A stretch of 64,000 nucleotides of DNA from Adineta vaga (taxonomy: Eukaryota > Rotifera). Location of the stretch: contig CP075494.1 in the NCBI GenBank assembly GCA_021613535.1, positions 868,001 to 932,000 on the forward strand, in the 5' to 3' direction. A program made the position numbers and the translations under genes. Position 1 is the stretch's first letter, and every line of letters starts with the position of its first letter. The notes below the pieces were generated by a model. It was not told where the DNA came from and did no database searches. It saw only the letters and a program-made list of their open reading frames with translations. Below are positions 41,211 to 51,072 of the stretch, one piece after another.

Positions 41211-42770
41211 GAAAGTGATCCTAGAAATATAAACTTTTACAGTTTTTATGTTACATGTTAATTCCTAAACTTTGGCTGCTTAACTAGAACAAAGTAGGAG
41301 AAAAACAGCAAATATATTTAGATTAGAAATGATACGCAAGAAGAAAAACACAGAATGACTGCAATTTCTTTTCTTAGTAATGAAGAAGAGATTGCAGACA
41401 AACCAGACACATTTTTTTCTCATTATTTTATATTCCAAGTCACTAATCGACGATCTCCTTCTATTTTTTCCGGGTTCTTATTTTTCTCTTCTACACACAA
41501 AATTTTTGATCTTTTCTGTTTCTAATCTGCATGGAAGACGTTTGTAAAATAGTAAAGAAAGGCGAGAACGAGGCCGTCGATTTGTAACTTGAAAAATACA
41601 GTGATAAAAAAAGAACTTCACCTAGTCTGGTTGTAATTTCCTTTTAATTAGCGGTAAAGAAAATGTCTTTCCTTCCTCGTTTTTGCATTCGATGTGATAA
41701 TCCGAACACCCATGCAATCCTCAGCGAGTTTTTTTTCTTGCTTTCTTGACGCGAGACGAGCGTATTGACACTGAACTTTTACCAACCGTAATTAAAATCT
41801 CATTATGACATTCTGTTCGAATACATGCTCTCATTCGATATAGTAGTTCTATGGATGATTAGCGCATTCTATGCATTCCAAAAACACTTCATAGTGACTT
41901 TGTATTGATAAATTATTATTGGTTCCTATATGAATGCAATAGCTTCGGATTAAAGAATCGACTTCTTATAAATGAATGAATAAGAATGCTGTTCTTAATT
42001 TAAAAAAAGAAAATGATCAATCAATTGTTTTGCGAAGCCGAGAAAAAACTGAAAAATCATCTCCAATTTTTGATGCTGGTCGAAATCTCAATCGGAAAAT
42101 CTATTTCTTGACAAAACTCTGAGGAGTACCAGGCGATATTTTATGTGATCTTCAAATCGGGAGAGACTGACCGATTACAATTCTGATATTTAGTATTATT
42201 CAAGGTATTGTGACACTCACATATAATTGTATCCTGCTTCGATAAAATCATCCAAAGATTACTTAATAATAAATTTTTATCATTTTATTATAATGCGATT
42301 TTAATAAAGAATTGCCTTCAATAGATAATATGAATCAATATGAGTTAATAGTTGGATAATTTCAATTAACATTTTAGTGAAATGACTAAATTTAATTATA
42401 TTCAACATACATTGTTAATCATCAATCCATCATTGATTTATTTTAATACAATAGAAGTAAAAGATGTTATTATGATCTTTACGTTTTCTTCAACATCAAA
42501 AACTGTTTTTCGAAATAGAAAGAAAAAATGTAAATGTAGCAGATATACGTTATAATTAATATAATCGTCAGTTGATACTTAATTCTTTTAATTTAGTAAA
42601 CTTTTGTTTTCAGTAACATTTAAAAGTGATCAAAATTCATATCACAACTATAAACATGTGTTCCTTTTGAACCTTAGACTCTTTGTTTATTCTACCGTAA
42701 TCACTCCCGATTGTATTAGGAACATCGCCTGTATTGTCTCAAAAAGATTTGAATAATTATTTTGAAACAT
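41211..42770. other. Intergenic, nothing recognised
   Basis: AT-rich with no ORF over about 60 codons and no clear repeat. The promoter of the membrane-protein gene may lie in its left part or in the inverted-repeat element. Confidence 0.4.
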
Positions 42771-42793
42771 AGGGTGAGGGTGTGAGGGTGAGT
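42771..42793. repeat. Telomere-like tract (G-rich on +)
   Basis: AGGGTGAGGGTGTGAGGGTG and onward. The minus-strand sequence to its right ends in a hammerhead remnant. Confidence 0.8.
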
Positions 42794-42799
42794 ATTATG

Positions 42800-42855
42800 A
42801 AAATGTAATCCTACGACCAATGGTTTCGACGAGCATCTAGAAGAAAGCTTTGAGT
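42800..42855 (-). ncRNA. Hammerhead remnant (3' half)
   Basis: The minus strand has GAA, stem III ACC/GGU with loop AUU, cleavage-site C and a GUAGGAUUAC arm. The 5' core reads CUAGAUG and stem II is missing, so it is a fossil. Its position next to the telomere-like tract matches the better-preserved ribozymes. Confidence 0.35.
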
Positions 42856-43527
42856 AAGTGTGGAGAAAGTATATAATTTACTTGGATTTAGTATTGTGTT
42901 TAGAGTAGAATATTGAGAATTTTTATCATTGTCATTATGATTTGTTGGGATTAGTGACATTTCATGTTGGTTGTCGTCCTTTTTTTATGAATGTTACAAT
43001 GAAGGGTAGCGAATTTCGTTAGACATCTGAAATGAAAGAAGGAAATAGTATAAAGATTCATTGGAGAAAAAGTATTATAGAAGGAAGCAAAAACTTACGG
43101 TAATATTTATTTTATGTATGAGGGAGCGAAGTATAAAGTGTTTATTAACGTTTAAAATAAGTAAGTAGAAAGGTATTTGTATATTTATTGTAGTAGTTGC
43201 TGTATCGTTGCTGTGGCTATTATCTAGTGTGTTTAAACAGTGTTAGTTAACATTTGTCTACACTGTAAAATAAATGCGGAAACTTCGGATTTTATCCGAA
43301 AGTTATGTGTTCTTCAAAAAGTAAAGACGATGACAGATTGATTTTAATTAATTTATCTAAAATAAATCATCCCTGAGCGCACTAAGGAACCACCCCTTAG
43401 GCCCTGCGGATGCCCTCTTTTTGTCCCTTAAGACGTGGCGAGGAGTTAGTTCCACCGAAGTAATTATCTGTATCAACGGGAACTGCTTTCATTGGCTTTC
43501 CATATCTTTAATGAAAGTATTTCTATG
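42856..43527. other. Probable degraded minus-strand Athena-like 3' region
   Basis: An acceptor-like TTTCATTTCAG followed by ATGTCTAACG occurs at about 43018-43038 on the minus strand, as in other Athena-like copies, and a 49-residue frame (MSLIPTNHNDNDKNSQYS) precedes the ribozyme remnant. A GC-richer stretch at about 43370-43480 reads on the minus strand as MKAVPVDTDNYFGGTNSS. None of these can be named. Confidence 0.3.
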
Positions 43528-43716
43528 TTATAAAGTCATGTTTATTAAGTCAAAATGCGGTACTAGCTGAGGAGGATTATCTTGAGAAGGTAAAAGAGCA
43601 TCATAATGTGAACCGGTGTAATAAACACAAAGCCCTATTTTGTTTCTGTCTGATTCATATCCAAGGTATATTAAATGACCACCTGCTGTTTTCTTATTAA
43701 ATCGATCGATTAACAC
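43528..43716 (-). pseudogene. Possible OTU-protease C-terminal fragment
   Basis: 62 residues including GHLIYLGYESDRNKIGLCVY and YTGSHYDALLP. The HYDAL motif with its preceding strand resembles the catalytic-His end of OTU-type cysteine proteases. The upstream part is cut by the piggyBac element (TTAA 43710-43713), and the sequence beyond that element does not continue the frame. Identification rests on one motif, so it is tentative. Confidence 0.35.
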
Positions 43717-45831
43717 ATTCGAGGCGATTCAATTTTGGTAAAAAAAATTTTTATTTATTGATTTTCATGTATATTTATCTTCGATAAATACACTCATTGG
43801 CCTTTTCACTGAGTACAATAATTTTTTTTCTTTTGTCTTGTTAATATTCACATGTAGATTATCCTCTTTCTCATCGCATGTGGTAATTGTTTACGTTTGT
43901 TTTTTTTGTATATGTATTACGCAGTAGAAACGAGATAGTGAAATAAAATTTCGTTTTTTTCTTTTGCGTTCTCTTCGTAACATTATCTATGATTCTTTTC
44001 TCTCATTTATATCAAAATAACTGAGGTTTTACGCTGATTTATATGTCGTCTGAAGAAACGGATACAGAAAATAGTGAAAACTCACTGAGTGACGTGAGTT
44101 CATTAGATGATAATTTTGCTGCAATGCAGTTCGAATCTTCAAGTTCCGACGAAGAAGTTACTGATGATGACTTAGATTCACAAGTCTGGAATGAAATAGA
44201 ACAAGAATCGGATGGTGAATTTCTAGAAGATCATGGAATCGTCGAAGAAGTAACACCAACTTCGGAAGATAATACAATCAATCCTGTTGATTGCTATCGA
44301 CATTTTATTACTGACGAAATGATTAGTCTAATGGTTCGTGAAACGAATCGATATGCACAACAACACTTAAAAACCCAAGAACTTAGCAAACGATCAAAAA
44401 CCCTTCAATGGAAACCAACTACTCATGAAGAAATGCTAAAATTTTTGGAAATTATTATTCAGATGGGTTTGGTACAAATGCCGAAAGTGGACTATTACTG
44501 GAGTAAAAGTCAACTGTATGGATCGAAAATTATTCAAAACACAATGTCGAGAGACAAATTTGAATTACTTCTCAAGTTCTTTCATTTTTCGAACAACGAG
44601 GAAAACGATAGAAATCAAGACAGACTAGCGAAGTTGAATCCACTTTTGATCCTACTGAAAGCTAGATTCAAGTCGATTTATATGCCTGGTTCTGTCGTTA
44701 GGGTTGATGAAACAATGGTACCGTGGCGAGATCGACTCTCCTTTAAGCAATACATTCCAGGTAAAGCCCACAAATATGGAGTTAAAATGTACAAAGCAGC
44801 AGACACCAATGGATATACTTGGAATTTTGTAATTTATACAGGAAAACAAAATCCAGTGGCTAACCTCGGACACTCCCAAACAGTTACCATACAATTATTA
44901 GACGATCTTTTTGGATGTTATCGAACTGTAGTAGCTGACAATTTTTTTACGAATATTGCTTTCGCCAAACAATTATTGGAAAATGATACCTACCTCATTG
45001 GAACACTGAGAAGTAATCGTGTTAAATCCGGTAAAGCAGTTGTCCAGAAACAGCTCAAGAAAGGCGAAACTTGTGGACTGCAAAATGGCGATGGTATTAA
45101 GTTGATTAAATGGAAAGCTAAAAGAGAAGTTTTGATGATATCTACCAAACCCTCTCATACATCTTCGCTCGTGGACATTAGAAAAACTACGTCATCTAAC
45201 GAACGGGTTATGAAACCAAAAGTTGTACTCGATTACAATAAAGGAAGACAAGGTACAGATTTGTCGGATCAACTATCGGAGTACTACACATGTCTAAGGC
45301 GATTGATAAAATGGTACCAAAGGGTGGCATTTGAATTGATATTTGGAACATCAATAGTGAATAGTTATTTGATATATAAGGAAAACTATGCAACAGATGA
45401 CATAACGATCCTGCACTTCCGTGAGAGTGTCGTGCGATCTTTACTCCTTGGTGTATCTACTGAAAATCTGAAACCCGGTCCGAGACAACAATCGACAGGT
45501 CATCTGAAACGCAAACTAGCTGATCATAAGCTAGAGGAAATAGAAGGATATGCACGCAATGTTCGAAGACGCTGCACCGGCTGTTATGAAGAAGGAAGGA
45601 AAGTACAATCAAGAGAAGCGAGCTATGCGGCAGCAAAAAAAGTAAAAACTTTTTGTTCTGAATGTGATAAGTTTTTTTGTATTGAATGTTTTAACAAGAA
45701 GCATCGTGTTATGAAATAAAATATTTAACCTTTTGCCGAAGAAAAACGCAGAAGAAAGTGTTTTTCCCTACAGTTTCTTCTTAAAATATAGCGTGGCCCA
45801 CCGGTGGGCCACATCGCCTCGAATGTGTTAA
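43710..45831 (+). mobile_element. piggyBac element, apparently intact
   Basis: TTAA target duplications at 43710-43713 and 45828-45831. Perfect 15 bp terminal inverted repeats, CACATTCGAGGCGAT. A subterminal 20 bp palindrome (GTGGCCCACCGGTGGGCCAC) lies just inside the right end. It carries one uninterrupted transposase gene. Perfect ends and an open ORF point to a recent insertion. Confidence 0.95.
44043..45719 (+). CDS. piggyBac transposase
   Basis: 558 residues. The acidic N-terminus (SSEETDTENSENSLSDVSSL) is typical. The DDE core shows VVRVDETMVPWRDRLSFKQY (first Asp), TVVADNFFTN (second Asp) and VVLDYNKGRQGTDLSDQLSE (third Asp region). DRLAKLNPLLILL and SFKQYIPGKAHKYGVKMY are conserved family segments. 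The C-terminus is a Cys/His-rich zinc-binding domain (RCTGCYEEG, CSECDKFFCIECFNKKH) that contacts the element ends. The enzyme excises precisely and inserts at TTAA. No stop or frameshift is present. Confidence 0.95.
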   Translation: MSSEETDTENSENSLSDVSSLDDNFAAMQFESSSSDEEVTDDDLDSQVWNEIEQESDGEFLEDHGIVEEVTPTSEDNTINPVDCYRHFITDEMISLMVRETNRYAQQHLKTQELSKRSKTLQWKPTTHEEMLKFLEIIIQMGLVQMPKVDYYWSKSQLYGSKIIQNTMSRDKFELLLKFFHFSNNEENDRNQDRLAKLNPLLILLKARFKSIYMPGSVVRVDETMVPWRDRLSFKQYIPGKAHKYGVKMYKAADTNGYTWNFVIYTGKQNPVANLGHSQTVTIQLLDDLFGCYRTVVADNFFTNIAFAKQLLENDTYLIGTLRSNRVKSGKAVVQKQLKKGETCGLQNGDGIKLIKWKAKREVLMISTKPSHTSSLVDIRKTTSSNERVMKPKVVLDYNKGRQGTDLSDQLSEYYTCLRRLIKWYQRVAFELIFGTSIVNSYLIYKENYATDDITILHFRESVVRSLLLGVSTENLKPGPRQQSTGHLKRKLADHKLEEIEGYARNVRRRCTGCYEEGRKVQSREASYAAAKKVKTFCSECDKFFCIECFNKKHRVMK

Positions 45832-46584
45832 GAAATATCACGCAGTTGCCGGTCCATTTTATGCTTATTGTATCGGAAATTGTATTGATGAACGAAGTAG
45901 AAAGATGACCTTTACGCGCTTTTATAAAGTTAGGTGCTTATATACCGTTTGTATAAACAAATAATATTCTCCGCTACTGATTAATCGATTGTTTGAAATT
46001 TATCACACCAGAGATTATGTTGTGCTTCTCACAAGCAATTCTTATTGTGATGTTCTTTATCTTTCCTTTGTCTTCACCATCAATTTACAGCTACATTATT
46101 ATCAGAACAAATAAAACTGTTACTCCTCTATAAAAATTTGTTGTTATTCTGCGCATAAGCTCACTACTATCTTTTGCTAAAACATTGGAGGTAAGAGACA
46201 GACCACTTTCTTTTCTTTTTTTTATACTTACTCAGATTCACAAAATAAGGGTGAGGACGGAACAGTAAGATACCCGGAAACAAAAACACAACCTATTTCG
46301 TGCTACAGAAGTCGGCAGGATGTTCAGTACTTGTACTAGCGCAGTCTTCTAGAAGAAAAGGAATAAATTTGTGAGCTTATAGAATTTCTAATTCACAAAA
46401 TCGATTTGTTTGAAATATACTCTATTACGCAAAATAATTACAGTGATTGAAATAAACATTCGATTTGATCAGGAGCGAAATTACACGTGAACCTGAACAA
46501 ATCAAGACAAAGCTAGCGATATTTGTCATATCATTCATCAGCAAGCATTGATTTTAGTAGAACACAAACTTTTCGACGATCGAT
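45832..46584. other. Intergenic, upstream of the acyl-CoA synthetase-like gene
   Basis: AT-rich with one weak AGGGTGAGGA word near 46248. No ORF. It begins at the right flank of the piggyBac. Confidence 0.4.
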
Positions 46585-48397
46585 ATGAGTCAAAACACCA
46601 ATTTCGAATTCAATAAACTCACCGACAGCTACTTTCATCATGCATCTTCAGCTTCTTTTCAATATAAAACTGTTGCCAAAAGTTTTGATCAAGTTGCCAT
46701 TCAACATCCTAATCATGTATGCTATATTTTTAAAGGTATAACACCATGAACATTTGTTTAATTTCAATGTTTATTTTTTCATTCTATTTTTGTATATAGA
46801 TAGAGGTGAAGATAAACGTTATACATATGCTATGCTTAAACAAGAAATTGATTGTGTGGCATATTCATTAATCAAATTAGGCTTTAAGAAGAACGATCGT
46901 ATTGGTATTTTCTTACCGAACTCATCCGAAAATATTATCTTCACATATGTTGCATCAAAAATTGGACTTATTCGAGTATATTGAGTCGATCAATTGTAAA
47001 AATATCTATATATATATCCTTGTATCATTTAGGTTCATATAAATCCATTTGCTGTACGTCGAGAGCTTACTCATGCTCTGAAAATAACTGGATGTAAAGG
47101 TATCGTATTACCATCGAATAATACTGCATTAAATACATTACAAGAAGCAATGTCTGATCTCGATCATCAATCAGAATTGAAGAACGTAATTACTCTTGAG
47201 CATATCATTCTTATAGGAGCCAATTCTGATACTATTAAAAATGCACATACATATGACAGTTTGATTAAAGAAGCACATATGAATACGACTGAACAACAAG
47301 CTATACTTGATGAACGTCAATTATCAATTGATCCTAGTTTACCTCTTTCTATCTTATTAACATCCGGTACGACGGGTGAATCGAAAGCAGCAGTTTTAAC
47401 AAATTTCAGTGTGATAAATATTATTGCTTCCAATTGGTATCATTTTGGATCAATATGTGAACGAAGTTGTGCGCCACTATCCATGTTCCATGTATCTGCT
47501 AGTATCTGGCTTGCAATGTTACCATCATTCAGAAAAGGTACAATTATTGTACCAGCTCTGATAGCCAATACAGAAGCAACAATGCGTGCAATTGACGAAG
47601 AAAAATGTACTTTCTTCATGAGTAATCCTACTCTTATTCGCAATATATTTTCACATCCTGATCGAGATAGATATAATTTAGGATCAATACAATATATAGC
47701 TTTAGGCTCAACAACCTTACAACCACAATTTTTACGTGAGTTAGAGTCAAAATTTGGTATTAATCGAGTGGGTCAACTTTACGGAATGACAGAAACAGGA
47801 CCACTTACAGATAGCTTTCATTGTGAAGATGATCGACGACATACATCAGTTGGTCGATGTATGCCACATGTCGAGATCAAAATAGTCGATAATGATGGTC
47901 GAGTAGTATCAATAAAATGTATAGGTGAAATATATGCTCGAAGTCGTTTTATGATGCGTAATTATTATGAAGATAAGGAGAAAACAACTGAAACGATTAC
48001 TGAAGATGGTTGGCTACGAACAGGTGATATGGGAATGATGGATGAAGACGGATATGTGTTTTTTATTGGTCGAAAAAAAGAACTAATTATTCGAGGTGGT
48101 ACGAATATTTGGCCATTTCAAATTGAAAAAACTATCGAAGAACATCACAGTGTTGCCGAAGCATACGTCTTTTCGATTTCTGATCTTGTTGAAGACGAAA
48201 ATTTATGTACATCTGTAAAGCTTAAGCCCGGTGCACAATGTGAAGTTAATGAACTCAAATCTTTTCTTGCTGATAAATTGTCTTCATACAAAATACCTAC
48301 ACACATACATTTTGTAGAGGAATTTAATCGAACTTCAATTGGGAAAGTATCAAAACCAAAATTAGCTGAAGAATTAACCAAAATATTACGTAAATAA
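46585..48397 (+). CDS. AMP-forming acyl-CoA synthetase / ligase family enzyme
   Basis: Exons 46585-46735, 46800-46975 and 47033-48397 give 563 residues. Family motifs are in order: ILLTSGTTGESKAAVLTN (AMP-binding P-loop), GQLYGMTETGP (adenine and Mg region), GWLRTGDMGMMDEDGYVFFI with GRKKELI (hinge), and the C-terminal TSIGKVSKPKLAEE with the catalytic Lys. The enzyme activates a carboxylic acid with ATP to an acyl-adenylate and usually transfers it to CoA. The substrate cannot be told; the arrangement is closest to medium-chain or 4-coumarate-like ligases. There is no clear PTS1 peroxisomal signal (it ends ILRK). The gene is intact. It lies between mobile elements, and both animal ancestry and acquisition are possible. 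Confidence 0.9.
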
Positions 48398-49440
48398 ATG
48401 AACGTAAAACTTCAAATATTACATATAAAAAATTTCTATTATATATTATAATCAGATTATCCATATCTACATTCTTTCTTTTACTATTCGAGAAATATTG
48501 TTTGAATAATAAAATGAAGCGAATAGAATGCTTTTTCTTGTATTTCTTTCGTTCACTGTCAAAACGGTGCGATTTATTCAAAAACAAACAAAACAGACAG
48601 TTAATAGAATTTTACTCTTCTGTCGATAGGTAGGCAAAGTTTAAAATAAACGAACAAAAAAACCATTAACTAAAAATGCAGCTTTTGCGATCAATAAAAA
48701 CTATTCTGTGTTTGATGAACGGTGAATACATGAAGAGCAATTCAGTTCTGAAACGTATGTTTTATTCAACTAAGTTTTTTTTAAAAAGGCAAGAGAGGAA
48801 TAATTTTCTTTTTTGATAAAAAATATCACAGGTGCCTTATTATAACGAGAAAAATATTAAATTTCTTTACAAAGAAGTGAATCCAAAGTTGAAATAATAG
48901 ACTCGTTACTTTTGTTTTCATTTCATCAAGCTTACGTTAAAGAGCGAAGTTATGACAACAAAATAAAAAGAAATGTTGCCATCGAGTTTTGCAACTGAAA
49001 AAAAGAGAGAATAAGAAAGACATTGTTTACGACGTCAGTTTAGACTTTTGAAAGTGTGAATGTGAGTGTGAAGATCTCAATAAAGTGACTATGACTGTTC
49101 CGTTCATACACAATGAAAACTACCTCAAGTTTCCTCTTCTGCTAACACTAATTTTTGCATTCTTTACTTCTATACAACATATTCGTTGATTCGAACAAAA
49201 AGTGGTCAATTGACTCGCATGTCAACTTCAACAAACGGAATGATCTTCAATGGTGTGGAAAAAATCCATTTCTAAAAGGTTATAACAAACAGTTAATCTT
49301 AGACTTAGAACATAAATATTATTTATGGACGCGGGTGAGTAATAGTGGATAAGAGACACACATCACTGTATCCACAGTATACACACTTAGGACAACCACG
49401 GTATGCTTCCACTAGTACGAAAGACTAGCAGAAAAGAAAT
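48398..49440. other. Intergenic, nothing firm
   Basis: AT-rich. A weak GTGAATGTGAGTGTGAAG run near 49057-49074 is not regular enough to call. The 65-residue frame at 49155-49352 has no domain. Confidence 0.35.
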
Positions 49441-49512
49441 GACTGGAATGGGATCCGAACCCACGACCATCCGATAACATGTCGGCTGCTCTACCAACTG
49501 AGCTATCCGGTC
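49441..49512 (-). tRNA. tRNA-Thr(TGT)-like sequence, probably a pseudogene or SINE-derived
   Basis: The minus strand folds as a cloverleaf. The acceptor stem GACCGGA/TCCAGTC has one C-A mismatch, the D-arm is GCTC AGTTGGTA GAGC, the anticodon loop CATGTTA gives anticodon TGT, and the T-arm is GTGGG/CCCAT. The A-box TAGCTCAGTTGG is good. Oddities: base 33 is A where T is nearly universal, base 58 is G where A is expected, and the outermost anticodon-stem pair is G-A. These argue against a working tRNA. There is no CCA and no intron; a short T-run follows. Confidence 0.55.
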
Positions 49513-49757
49513 AATCTTAACCAGTTAATGATTAAATACATATCCTGAATATGTATACCAGAACAGTCAATGATATGTTTATTCGTCTCTACTTCTATAT
49601 AGAAATGAATCTATATAGGTACTGCACGAGGACTTAGTCTATCAGATTTGTCATTTGATATAGAACAACAGATCCTTTTATCCACGATTCGAGAATCAGG
49701 ACAGTAAAGGCTACTATATCATCCGAATCTGACAGAACTTGCTTGCAGTAATGTTTC

Positions 49758-49781
49758 TTGAGGGTTTGTGTGAGGGTGAGT
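49758..49781. repeat. Telomere-like tract (G-rich on +)
   Basis: TTGAGGGTTTGTGTGAGGGT and onward; 3' boundary of the minus-strand Athena-like element. Confidence 0.75.
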
Positions 49782-49805
49782 TTAAAGAGAAAAGATTCAA
49801 AGCAT

Positions 49806-49852
49806 ATCATACGACTAGTTTCGTCCTTGCTTAAGGGACTCATCAGATATAT
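49806..49852 (-). ncRNA. Hammerhead ribozyme, minimal stem III
   Basis: On the minus strand: stem I AUAUAU/GUAUG-type pairing with two G-U pairs, core CUGAUGA (49846-49840), stem II GUCC/GGAC with loop CUUAAGCAA, GAA, a two-pair stem III AC/GU with loop UA, and cleavage after C 49813. All core bases are intact. The stem II loop matches that of the 22875-22923 ribozyme (CCUAAGCAA) at eight of nine positions. Such minimal stem III forms are thought to act as dimers. Confidence 0.85.
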
Positions 49853-49978
49853 TTAGAATGAATGCCAAAGTATGTTATTTGAAGTTTCGTTTCAGTGAAA
49901 ATCGGCTTAAAGAGAGATATTCAATATTTATTCGGTGTTATAGTAATTATACGGGTTTATTGAACAAAAAACTAAATT

Positions 49979-50837
49979 CTAGGTTTGATATAGTTGTTGA
50001 ATACTGAGGTGTGTATTTTCCCATAGTTGAAGTTGGATGATTTGTTCTTGATTGACTGTTTCGTTCTCTTCCTCGAGTATGGTGTTTGTTGTTTGAATGT
50101 TGACATCTTGTTCAGTTTGATCGTAGAAGAAAAGGTGCTGTTCGAAGTTGGAAAGAGCCTCAAGCTGATTGATTTACTGTTGTTCCCGACGTTGTTTGGG
50201 AGTCAGTTTCTCCCAGTCATATGCATTCACAGTGTCGTCAGATAGCGAGTCGTCAAGGTAATGTGGACAGTCGTAGAATTCTTCGTATTCTTCGGATCGT
50301 GAGTTGTGATAAAATGTTGTAGTTGGCTGGTATGTCCATTGTGAAGTCAGTGTAACAGGTTGTTGTTGTCGTCGTCGTCGTCGTGTTTGATGTCTTCTTT
50401 GGGGTGGTGGAACATGGTGTGTTTGGATCTATTGTTGTTGAAGATGTTCGTTTAACTGGCGTTGTCGTCTTGTTTGTCTTTGTCGCCTTCCCAGTCTTTG
50501 TGGTTGTGTAACGGATATTTGATTTCCTAGTTGACGGTTAGAAATCATAGACGGTCGAGGCGGAATCATATTCGTCGTGTTAAACTGGATTATTGATTTA
50601 GCTTCCGTTGTGATCGGTTGATCTGCCAGGATTTCGTGAATGCTAACTAGATTTTTTTCGTCGTCGTCGAGATTTTCTGCTGGAACTGCGGCAATTTGAG
50701 TGCTGTTGTTGTTGTTGTTTTCGTTGTTTGCTCTACAAGGTAATATTCAAACAGAAAAATATGTAGTACAAAAGTTTTGTATGACTTGTGTGTAGTTGTC
50801 TGTTTTGAAAGCATATTTACGTCGCATTGTTGGACAT
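49979..50837 (-). pseudogene. Arg/Gln-rich accessory ORF of the second Athena-like element, two stops
   Basis: Exons 50837-50821 and 50732-49979 join in frame. It starts MSNNATANNENNNNNSTQIA, then an acidic part, a very basic block (RLGRRQRQTRRQRQLNEHLQ, QRRHQTRRRRRQQQ), an aromatic/acidic part (YEEFYDCPHYLDDSLSDDTV) and a Gln-rich helical end (EEENETVNQEQIIQLQLWEN). Stops at 50431-50429 (TAG) and 50176-50174 (TAA) both follow runs of Gln codons, consistent with CAG and CAA mutated by C-to-T. The total would be 256 positions. The layout parallels ORF E (36251-36955). A nucleic-acid-binding role is inferred from the basic block. Confidence 0.6.
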
Positions 50838-51072
50838 ACTACATGTATCAGAAAAGAATCACTGTAAGGTCAATTGGAATGAAATATGTAGTATCTAGAA
50901 CGATAAGGATATATATTGTTTATGGAAACCAAGAGATGGGAAAAGACATTCGTTTTGTAATAGTTATTGAAGAATATATATTCAAGAAAGAAATAGTAAA
51001 CATAAACGCGTATGAACTGATATATGTCTTTTTTTTTCTTGTGTAAGTTTGAAGAGTTGTTGTTGATGATCA

